Assembly (NCBI GenBank): GCA_911728455.2
Contig: OU452224.1
Location: 186,001-250,000 of the forward strand
Length of the DNA stretch: 64,000 bases
From: Marthasterias glacialis
Taxonomy: Eukaryota > Echinodermata > Asteroidea > Forcipulatida > Asteriidae
Reading direction: 5' to 3'
Under the pieces are notes generated by a model that worked only from the letters and a program-made list of their open reading frames with translations, was not told the DNA's origin and did not search any database. This document shows positions 22,970 to 31,600 of the stretch, one piece after another. The translations under genes were made by a program, and so were the position numbers. The stretch's first letter is position 1. Each line of letters opens with the position of its first letter.

Positions 22970-24077
22970 CAGTGTTGTAGGTCTCGAGACCGGTCTCGAG
23001 ACCAGTTCTGCCGGTCTCGTGTCTCGGTCTCGGTCTCCCCACCATGTGGTCTCGGTCTTGGTCTCGGTCTTGGTCTCGGTCTCGAACATTTAGCCGGTCT
23101 CGCTTCAAGATCGCCTTTTTACTTACCTTTATGCATTAATAATACTCGGGTCCGTTGAAATCGTGTGGGGCTGTGAGCCTGGTGCGAGCGCGGCTAGTAT
23201 ACACAGGACGTTTTTTTCCTAACGGGTAGTACATGTCACAGAAAACTCGAGAAGTGTACGAGTAACGGGGGCCCGGGGAGATTGGGAACATCATGCATTT
23301 TAACCAATAACTCATACCCTGTCCAACCTTATCAGGGTTTGATAAAATTGAGAACAAGTTTTCAGTGCCCTATATAATGTACTACACGTTAGGAAAGAAC
23401 ACGCTCTGTGTAGAACGCTATGTACCAGTACTGCTATGTACACGTAAAATCACAAACATAAACACATGCAATAATTTACACGTGGGACATAGTGTTATTG
23501 CTTGCGTTCTTCTGCTGTCGTGTTGCACAGTACGGTACAAATACCCAAGTGAAAAGAAGTGGACAAGATGTCAAGTAAATCTTCCGTTATCAGATTTGGT
23601 TACAAAGACCATAAAGAGTACACTGACACAATGGTGGGGAACAAAATACACTCTGCTGTGTGCATTTTCTGCCCCAAAACGACGAGGATTTCTGAGAGTT
23701 TGGGAACCAGTTCCGCTTTCACGAGGCACTTGAGCCGGGTACACAAAGCCAAGTAGGTCCTAAGTACATTTATTTTGTAATCATTATTATTTATATTTAA
23801 ATTAAATTATATTATGAATTTAAGAGTCACCCCATTTCAAATAATAAATGCCACAAAAGGTCTGGTTTTCTTCATGCGCCGGGGAGTTACATATATCATG
23901 TTCATGTACTGAGTGTTATATCATGATCATCGCTAAAGTAAATAGGTCTCGGTCTCGGTCTCGGTCTCGGACTTTTATGGTCTCAGTCTCGATCTCGACC
24001 TTCTGGTCTCGGTCTCGAACCTTCAGATCTCGGTCTCGGTCTTGGTCTCATACTGTTGGGTCTCGACTACAACACTG
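22970..24077 (+). mobile_element. Non-autonomous hAT element with intact 8-bp target duplication
   Basis: The ends are cagtgttgtaggtctcgaga and gtctcgactacaacactg, imperfect inverted repeats of the hAT type (CAGTG...). The element is flanked by ctatcctc at 22962-22969 and again at 24078-24085, an exact 8-bp duplication as hAT transposases make. Both subterminal regions (22981-23105 and 23945-24060) are arrays of ggtctc hexamers, head to tail on the plus strand. One internal exon-like frame encodes a BED zinc finger; no catalytic DDE/RW region is present. Confidence 0.92.
23559..23756 (+). CDS. BED-type zinc finger fragment of a hAT transposase
   Basis: A 65-residue frame lying inside the hAT element. 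It reads FGYKDHKEY, then CIFC (Cys35, Cys38) and HLSRVH (His57, His62), a C-x2-C...H-x4-H BED finger. In hAT transposases the BED finger is N-terminal and binds the transposon ends. The frame stops right after HKAK, where the catalytic domain should follow, so it is the N-terminal remnant of an internally deleted transposase. If made, it could bind element ends but not cut. A start upstream in an earlier exon is possible. Confidence 0.75.
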   Translation: MDKMSSKSSVIRFGYKDHKEYTDTMVGNKIHSAVCIFCPKTTRISESLGTSSAFTRHLSRVHKAK

Positions 24078-24109
24078 CTATCCTCCTTAAACTTCATTAA
24101 GACTATTTT

Positions 24110-25200
24110 AACCTACGAATCCACCATCAGAAAAGACTCTCTAATTAAACAACTACAAGCTGGGCTTGGTAACTCTGCTTGTTCAAAAATCACAGCTTAA
24201 AATAGCAACAACAACAGACGTGTCGCATGATGATTAAACAACATTACACCGCAACTTTCAATCAACCACAACAATTCTACTAGGTGCCTTAAATCAACTC
24301 GTCTATAAGTTCAACAACTAACTCCTGTAAACTGAAACTATTGTGTCTAAACTACATGTACAACCAAACATCAAGGCTTCCAAACATACTTCTCGTCTTT
24401 AAGTTCAGCTACTACCCGTTGTGTTGTCAAACTACATCCATTTATCATTAATCCTATGTTACTGTTAGTGTACATTCTAGACTTACATCTTGTCTTTTAA
24501 ATTTACTGCTACTAGTAAACTACATTTGTGTTGACAAACTATACCCATTTATCAAGGCTTGGTTACTGCTGATCTACACTCTACACTACATATTGTCTGT
24601 AAAATCAACTACTAAACTACCCTAGAAAACTTCAGTTGGTTTATCGAACTACAACTATTTAACCAGGCTTGCTTACTACTGATCTACACTCAAGACTTAT
24701 CTGTCATCCGTAAGATCAACTACGGTACTAATCCTAGAAAACCACAGTTGTGTTGCCCTACTACAACTATTTATCGAGGCTTGGTTACTGCTGATATACA
24801 CAATAGACTTGCATATCGTCTGTAAGATTAACTACTAACCCTATAGTAAACTACAGTTGTGCTGTCAAACTACAGCCATTTATCAAGCCTTTTTTACTGA
24901 TAGTCTACACTCTAGACTTGCATCTCATCTATAAGATCAACTACTAACAAGAGTAAACTATAGTTGTATTGTCATACTACAACCATTTATTGAGGCTTGG
25001 TAACTATGTGGGTTTTCACAATACACTCGTCTGTAGGATCAAACTACAGTTTTGTTGTCAAACTACAACTTATAGAGGCTTGGTTACTGCTGATCAACAC
25101 TCTACACTTACATCTTGTCTGTAAGATCAACTACTAAACCTAGTAAACTACAGTTGTATTGTCAAACTACAACCATTAATGGAGGCTTGTTTACTCTGTT
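24110..25200. repeat. ~91-bp satellite with leader-like sequence, unit 2
   Basis: Begins with diverged leader sequence (about 24190-24400). From 24400 it is regular satellite, for example tgatctacactctacacta, caaactacagccatttatc. Confidence 0.85.
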
Positions 25201-25250
25201 GGTCTACACAATACAAAGAAAATATGCAGGATAAAGAACTCAGTACTTAC

Positions 25251-25364
25251 AAAAACATCTCCTGCCTCGAGTTCAGTCACATGTACACAATAAGGAATAT
25301 CTGGTTCACTCCTCGCTTGATGCAGCCATTTTATCCCTCTGCTTTCCTTCATTTTCCTGGGTTT
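25251..25364 (-). other. 114-bp exon-like module, copy 2 (compensated indels)
   Basis: Acceptor ttttcatttggcag, donor GTAAGTACTG. 38 open codons, from KPRKMKESRGIKWLHQARSE to VTELEAGDVF. Relative to copies 1 and 3, one base has been gained (GGGATAAAATGG) and one lost about 19 bases on (GCGAGGAGTG), so a run of a few residues is read in another frame before the common frame resumes. Confidence 0.5.
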
Positions 25365-25419
25365 CTGCCAAATGAAAAAGCACCAAGTCAAAATAATAAA
25401 GATTCTTAAGCAATTCATG

Positions 25420-25605
25420 TCTTAGTTCGACCTCAAGACAATGTTCCAAAAAAAGAGACAATTCATCATGTTTTAAAAGTACAATGAAACAATCCAACGA
25501 GTATTAGACGCATTTTTTTGATGTAAAGTACTTCAGGCCTAAATTAACCTCAAAACTTGCAGCCATCTGGTCTTTTAAACACTTTATACTTCATTAGCTT
25601 CAACA
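25420..25605. repeat. Common downstream segment, unit 2
   Basis: ttagttcgacctcaagacaa through ttaaacactttatacttcat. It has a 2-bp insertion compared with unit 1 that breaks the minus-strand frame seen there. Confidence 0.8.
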
Positions 25606-25619
25606 GCTAATGCTACAGC

Positions 25620-26380
25620 AATCTATATGCAAATCTCATCTGTAATTTCAACTACAGTTGTGTTGTCTAACTACAACATTTATACATCACTAAAACAACT
25701 AGCCCTCCCCTCTCTATTCAACAGTATTCAGAAGTGTCAAAACAACAATTTCCAACAAACTATCGGGGCTTTGTTACTGCTATCCTCACTAAACTTCATT
25801 ACCACTATTTACAACTACAAATCCCCCTCTTTGTCAAAAAGGTTGAATATAACAACACTTTTGGCATGATGATTCCACAACAACTGACATTTTAGAAGTA
25901 CTTATGTTCATTGCAATGTAAGTTCTAATCAACCACAAAGGTTATGTTTGTTTATTCTACTTGTAGTCTGCAATCTATGTGTACAACTACTCTATAAGTT
26001 CAACTACTACATGTACTCCTGTAAACTACAAAATGGTTGTGTCTAACTACACAACCAATCCTCAAGGCTAGGTTACTCTGCTGAACTGCAGTCTACATTT
26101 TCATTTCGTCTGTAACTTCAACTAGTAAACTACAGTTGTGTTGTCTAACTAAAACCATTTATTGATACTTGCTTATTTAATCAGCTTGTCTTGCTTATTT
26201 AATCAGCTTGTCCACATCTCACTTGTAATTTCAACTAGTAACCTCAGTCAACTACAGTTGTGTTGTCTAACTGTTGTTAGACAGGGCTTGGTTATTGTTC
26301 TGGTCTACATTATACACGTACATCTCGTCTGTAAGATCAACTACTAACCCCAGTAAATCTGGCAAACTTCCAACTAATTC
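25620..26380. repeat. Leader and satellite of tandem locus unit 3
   Basis: Diverged leader at about 25870-26130 (cttatgttcattgcaatgta, aaactacaaaatggttgt), then a few satellite monomers to about 26350 (acgtacatctcgtctgtaag). This copy has far fewer monomers than units 1 and 2. Confidence 0.7.
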
Positions 26381-27242
26381 TACTTCAATATTTCATTTAA
26401 AGTCACAAACACTTGCCAAAGAATGCTTTCAAGTTAATAACTAATTTCTGTTTGTTCTTGCAAATTAAACCCTATTCTGAAACATATATCTTCTTTATAA
26501 TCAATGCTTTAACAAGCAAACGATAAATCTATAAAAGCATGATTAAATGACCCTCGACATTTGGCAATGCCAGCTTTCAGCATGCTCATTTCTGAGTTGA
26601 AATCATCAATCAACATTTATTTTGACAGTGAAATTTCAACATCATTTTTGTATTAGTTCTTCACTGGATTTCAATAAAAAATCCACAGAATGCTTTCAAC
26701 ACTGTAAAAACTGGAAACGCTTGACGCGTTTAGTTTGACGCGTCAACCGTGTTCAGAATGTGTTTACAGGGTGTTTGTAAAGTGTTTAGATAATGAAAGT
26801 TAGTTAAACGCTAGTGTTTATTTAAAGTGTGTAAGGGTAATACAGCATAATTTTTATGTTGGTTTATAGCTAAAAAACTTTAATTTGTTCGTAAATATAG
26901 GTCTATCTAACAAACCAACATTCTATTTCTTCTCGGGTTTTCAGTTTTGGGTTAAAATCCACAGTTTTTGATCAAAGTTCCACTTAAAATGAACTGATGT
27001 GTTGTTGTGGCTATAAAGTTGCAAGACCTTTTTTAAGTTCTTAAAATGTTTACAGCAACAACAAAAAGTTGCACATTTGCGTCCATATTTAGAAAATTGA
27101 CAAAAACACAATGTTTTACAGCACAACTCACGAGCCTTAAACATAGTGTTTAGTTCGTAACTTTAAAACACTAAGGAACGTTACTGCGTGGAACTTTGAC
27201 CTTCAAACTTATCGACTCACGCGCAGGCGCGCGCGAACGTCA

Positions 27243-27257
27243 GGAATGTTCTAGAAA
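27243..27257 (+). promoter_or_regulatory. Heat-shock-element-like site
   Basis: gGAAt-gTTCt-aGAAa: three perfect alternating nGAAn pentamers, the minimal HSF trimer site. It lies about 105 bp upstream of the TATA box at 27360. Function is inferred from sequence only. Confidence 0.5.
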
Positions 27258-27359
27258 ATCATTCCTAGTCTGGTTCCGACAAGTACCAGTCGATATTTAG
27301 GGTCCGGTCCCACCCAAAGTCACGTGACATGAACCCCGCCATCAGAGCTGGGCCGGCTG

Positions 27360-27366
27360 TATAAAG
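27360..27366 (+). promoter_or_regulatory. TATA box inside the transposon
   Basis: TATAAAG preceded by a GC-rich stretch (gagctgggccggctg). It places a transcription start near 27390. Confidence 0.6.
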
Positions 27367-27389
27367 ATACAGCTCTATGCCCGCCATGA

Positions 27390-27455
27390 TCCCTGCCCTC
27401 GACACGCTCGACGACAGATTCCACGGCTGTTGTTTTTTAACGTTAAATCTTCAGA
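27390..27455 (+). other. Putative first exon of the transposon gene
   Basis: Runs from the expected start to a strong donor (TTCAGA|GTAAGTAT). Its two in-frame ATGs do not lead into the frame of the next exon after simple splicing, so it is probably untranslated or the gene has lost exons. Confidence 0.4.
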
Positions 27456-27818
27456 GTAAGTATCATTTGAAATCAATTTTTGAATACAGTTTGCCATGTT
27501 TTTCTGAAACATACTGTTTAACGCTAAAATTCACATAAAGCAAAGACGTTTTGGCCTATTTTTAATAAAATAATACAGCCTAAGTTAACGTTAACATTTC
27601 GGTATTTACGACAAGTCGACCTTTGTCACGCCACGGTTTGGTTAAAATAAAATCCACAATGTACCCCCCCTCTCATGTTTATAGAATTCTTTGGGTTTTT
27701 TTTTATCTTGCGACAATGCTTGTAGGTAGTGTGTACCAGCCTTAAAATGGTGTTGTCGTCTTGTAAACTCTATGTAAGGGAGTGATGACATAATATAAAT
27801 TGTACACTTTCTCTACAG

Positions 27819-28178
27819 GATGTTGCAGATGGAGATGTGCAGTCAGAGCTGAAGACAGTGCCAAGGACAGCCCCTCACATTGCCCTCATCACAAGCAATG
27901 GTCAAGTCAAGGGAAGTTTCATCATTGGTGATACCGTGTGCATCGATTGCCAAACAAACAACTTGTCGGTTGCCATTTTGATGTTGCTTGCAACCTATTA
28001 TGTATTTGACCTGGATTTCCCAAAAATTTATTCTCAGGTTCTTGGCATCTTTCAGACTTATGTTATCAGAGCAGTGCCCTATGATGGACCAAAAAGCAAA
28101 AACTACTGCATGATTTCTGCTCAGTTAAAGAAAAAGATACAGGAAATCGAAAGCAAGAGTAAGGTGCCCATGTCATAA
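27819..28178 (+). CDS. C-terminal exon of a SAMD3-like, transposon-associated protein family
   Basis: 119 codons from the acceptor tttctctacag to a TAA. Early residues read LKTVPRTAPHIALI; the core is GDTVCIDCQTNNLSVAILML followed by ATYYVFDLDFPKIYSQVLGI; the tail is lysine-rich. This (V-C-x-C...A-LML-A-YYVF-L-FP...FQ) is the C-terminal signature of a protein family, often called SAMD3-like, that is scattered through fish and marine invertebrate genomes in transposon contexts. The N-terminal SAM-type part is absent and there is no in-frame ATG at the exon start. The gene is probably truncated. The family assignment is from memory of the pattern. Confidence 0.55.
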   Translation, partial: DVADGDVQSELKTVPRTAPHIALITSNGQVKGSFIIGDTVCIDCQTNNLSVAILMLLATYYVFDLDFPKIYSQVLGIFQTYVIRAVPYDGPKSKNYCMISAQLKKKIQEIESKSKVPMS

Positions 28179-28394
28179 GTCATATTATGGATGTTCCAGG
28201 CAATTAAACATTGTAAAAAGGCATGTTTAGACCAGAGGGCAAACCCTTACTTAGCCTTTAAGTGTGGTGAGATGTATGATTCATTGTTATTCTTATACGG
28301 TATGTTGTATTCAAGCTCTCTTATTAAGTTTTATATTTTTATTTTATATTTTTGTACAATTTGCAGTTTTAAACAAACTGAACACCATGTTCTG

Positions 28395-28400
28395 AATAAA
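28395..28400 (+). terminator. Polyadenylation signal AATAAA
   Basis: Canonical hexamer about 217 bp after the stop codon of the preceding exon, still inside the transposon. Confidence 0.5.
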
Positions 28401-28683
28401 CGTCATTTTGTGTTTAGACTAAACGCCATTGAGTGTTCGAAATCTGTTACATTCTGTAAACGTGTTAAAGTGTTCAATTTCTAAACGCCTCAACATGTTT
28501 TGGGCAATAAACACAGTGTTTAGGCTTTAAACACTGTTACATGTTTAACCTAAACCCGTTGACGTGTTCGAAAGCTGTTACAAAAAAGTGTTCAAGTAGT
28601 GTTTACAAACTAAACACATGTTTTTACAGTGAAGAAACTCAAATCTAAATGAAATTATGTAGGATAAAGAACTCAGTACCTAC

Positions 28684-28794
28684 AAAAACATCTGCCTCGA
28701 GTTCAGCCACACGTACAGAATAAGGAATACCTGGTTCATTCCCTCGCTTGATGCAGCCATTTATCCCTCTATTTTCCTTCTTTTTCCTGGGTTT
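28684..28794 (-). other. 111-bp exon-like module, copy 3
   Basis: Acceptor ttttcatttttcag, donor GTAGGTACTG. 37 open codons (KPRKKKENRGINGCIKRG ... VAELEADVF). It lacks exactly one codon (Gly of EAGDVF) relative to the other copies, a frame-preserving deletion. Confidence 0.5.
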
Positions 28795-28849
28795 CTGAAA
28801 AATGAAAAAACACCAAGTCAAAATAATAAAGATTCTTGAACAATTCATG

Positions 28850-29015
28850 TTCTAGTTTGACCTCAAGAAAATGTTCCAAAAAAGAGACAATTCATCATGT
28901 TTTAAAAGTACAATGAAACAATCCAACGAGTATTAAACACATTTCTAAGTGTAAAGTACTTCAGGCCTAAATTAACCTCAAAACTTGCAGCCATCTGGAC
29001 TTATGAACACTTTAC
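28850..29015. repeat. Common downstream segment, unit 3
   Basis: ctagtttgacctcaagaaaa to gcagccatctggacttatga. End of the tandem locus. Confidence 0.8.
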
Positions 29016-29823
29016 TTCAGTAGTAATAGAAATGTTATTAAGAATTCACCATCCAAGTGAAAAACATGAAATGAAAGTAGTATGAGATCTAAACAAGAAA
29101 CATCTACAAGATTGTCCACAAATTGTTTATAAAACAAGTAAATTTGTGCAGCTGTGTAAACATGCAGTTGTTACAATTTTTGTAGAATAATTAGAACAGT
29201 TTTATTTCAACACCTACATGATGAGTTGAGGTGTTAACTAATCTGTCACTTTATAAATGGTACAGCATTTCATTTCTTATTGACTAGGATCATTTAAAGT
29301 CACAAGTTGCAAGAGATATTATTAGCTGGGAAAACTTCATTCAAAATGGTGCTGGGAGAAAAAACAGCATGTAGGTTAAATTTTTCACAACCAAAAAAGC
29401 AAAGTATTTCTCAGTAACATTCTGTCACCAAAGCTCCGTACAAGAACATCTTCCTTGCAGACTTTGGAACAACAAAAAAGAGAGCACATTCAAAGCCTTA
29501 AAAATAAAACCACCAGTAAATGTTACAGTTTTTCTCTATGAAGTATTAATATCCCTGGTTAATCTTCTGGAGCTATATTTCTTCTTTAAATGTTCATAGA
29601 TTTCAGGAATGTGACTCTTCCAAAATACAAAGATGTACCATCCCCCAAAAAAGAAGCAACAAATCTTCCAGATATTTGTGACCTCCCACTTCGGACTTAC
29701 TTGAGATTACACTTCCCACTGGAGTATAGAGTCACGGTTGAGAGATCTTGAAAAGAATCTTCTCAATATAAGGGTGCACCAGACCCCGCACACCTAAATA
29801 CATTTTCTGTGCCGGAGTAAGCT
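29016..29823. other. No gene recognised
   Basis: AT-rich. The last ~150 bp (from cctcccacttcggacttact) are GC-richer and may already be 5' sequence of the DIRS-like element. Confidence 0.4.
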
Positions 29824-30996
29824 TTGATGGGAATCAACGTTATTGATGGGGAATTTCTTGAGCTAAAGGCTGAACCGTCTGAACCAGAGCAAGATGTAAG
29901 ACAAGCCAAAGATGGTAATCCATCGGCCTTTGGTTCATCAGGAAAGCCAAAAGGCAAGGGTCGCAAAGGCAGACTGACGAAAACCCACAGCAGCCGTCAG
30001 AAACGGCCGTGTCCCAGCAAGAATTTGCCGATATGACATCTAAACTAGCCTGCATGGCTGATGCCATTGACAACATGCAATCATTTGTCTTGAGCAGACC
30101 TTCAAAACGAGCTAGATTGTCAACATCGGAATCAAATTCCGATGTAGAGACTACGTCAAAAGCTGTTGAGGAACTCCTGCGGGAGGGACAGCTAGAACAA
30201 GAGCCCGAAAAATGGCCCGGATGACAAACTGCTTGATAATTTTGACCAGTTGTACACCAAAGATGAGCCAACAGCGGCTGCGGTGAGTGATAAATTAGCC
30301 AAGGTGGTGGACAAAATGGTCCGCCACAAACTGCCTGACGATAAGGCGAGTGATAAACTGAAATCACTACAGAGGCCAACGAATGTGAAGAACCTCGAGT
30401 GCACACGGGTAAACCCTGAAGTGTGGAACTCACTCAAAACTAAGACCCGATCACAGGACATTAAGTTCCAAAAGATACAACAAGCCCTCCTTACAGGTAT
30501 TGTACCGATCGTTGGCTTGATTAATTCACTGATGACTCAACCGACAGGTCAAGCAAGACAAGATAATCCGGCCATTGATTTCAAAACCAAAATCACCAAA
30601 CTGCTGGATTCTGTTGCTGTCATGGGCCATGCGAATCATGAGCTCAACATGAGAAGATGTGAGCTTATCAAACCTAATCTCAACAGATAATTTGCCGGCT
30701 TATGTTCTCCGCATGTTCCTGTAACCAGGTTCTTGCTTGGTGATAATTTACCACAACAATGTAAAGACATTCAACAAACAAATAAAATCGGCAATAAAGT
30801 TGGTGGTGCGTCTTGGCTAAGATCTGATAGATTTGAGCATAAGAGACAAGGGCATAGGGGTGATTTCACTACCCCATACTCAAGCAAGGCTAGGCGCGAT
30901 AGCAATTATTTAAACAACCAGCACACCGGGTGCAACAGGTACCGGGGGCCTCGGCAGAATGCCGGACAACGGACACCAGTGGAAACTACGAAGTAG
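29824..30996 (+). pseudogene. DIRS-like element, gag-like ORF, frameshifted
   Basis: Capsid-like protein of a tyrosine-recombinase (DIRS) retrotransposon. It is split into four pieces: 29824-30036 (basic GKPKGKGRKGR), 30009-30224 (SKRARLSTSESNSDVETT), about 30225-30690 (VNPEVWNSLKTKTRS, then QKIQQALLTGIVPIVGLINS and ANHELNMRRCELIKPNLN) and 30733-30996 (LGDNLPQQCKDI, basic tail). The pattern VNPEVW...LQK.Q.AL...P...L then RR.LI.P.LN then GD.LP...KDI is typical of DIRS1-group gag. Frame changes at about 30020, 30225 and 30690 make it a pseudogene. Confidence 0.75.
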
Positions 30997-30999
30997 ATT

Positions 31000-31322
31000 T
31001 GCACGAAAACATGACATTTGTAAGTTCACGCACTTTTCCTTGCATTCAGTTGAGCAAAATTGCAGGTAGATTTGCACAGCTTGTCAACAAATGGAGGAAT
31101 ATAACGTCAGACAAATGGTTATTAGATGCTATTCAGCACTATCACATTGAATTTGTAGAACGGCCTTTGCAATTATTCAGGCCTAAACAAATTTCATTTT
31201 CTCCTGCAGAGGTTAAAATTATCTCTCAGGAAAACGATCAACTTTTTCAAAAAGGTGCTATCCTCCATGCAAACCATACTGTTGATGAATTTGTTTCAAA
31301 CCATGACCATTGGCATAAATGA
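31000..31322 (+). pseudogene. DIRS-like element, N-terminal reverse transcriptase fragment
   Basis: The frame reads AGRFAQLVNKWRNITSDKWL, then IQHYHIEFVERP and FSPAEVKIISQENDQLFQKG, the region just before the fingers of DIRS reverse transcriptases. The element ends here: no palm, RNase H, methyltransferase or tyrosine recombinase follows, so it is 3' truncated. The frame overlaps the end of the gag-like ORF in another phase, as usual in this group. Confidence 0.7.
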
Positions 31323-31600
31323 TCTCCATATATGTCACTCTACAAATTTATCTGGACATTTGAAAATCAAAAATGGTAAGTTTCAAGAGAGCTGCAAACG
31401 TACCTGGCAAAAACACTTGACTCAATTCAGTTTGTTTAACATAGGTAATACAAATTGATGAGTTTACAGGTCGACATTTTACATTTAAGTCCACCAAAAA
31501 TCTGTGGATGCTTGGTGGCCACTTTTAACGATGACCACCAAATTTACATGCAGAAATCTTTACCTGAATTGTTTAAAACGTGATGATTTTTTGATTTTGC
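31323..31600. other. Nothing recognised
   Basis: AT-rich, no repeats or exons seen. Confidence 0.4.

Larger units (their letters stand above)
26700..28631 (+). mobile_element. CACTG-ended DNA transposon carrying a complete small gene
   Basis: Left end cactgtaaaaactggaaacg, right end acacatgtttttacagtg, an inverted pair; the subterminal regions on both sides repeat motifs around gtgttta and aacacgtgt-like words. The CACTG termini resemble CACTA/EnSpm-type elements, but the flanks (tcaa, aaga) give at best a 2-bp duplication, so the superfamily is open. Inside are a heat-shock-element-like site, a TATA box, a splice donor/acceptor pair, a coding exon and a polyadenylation signal, all on the plus strand. 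It sits in unit 3 of the tandem locus. Confidence 0.7.

Noticed and set aside
23365..23733. 122-codon plus frame overlapping the BED finger
   Set aside because: It reads the zinc-finger exon in another frame; only the 23559 frame shows the C-x2-C...H-x4-H pattern.
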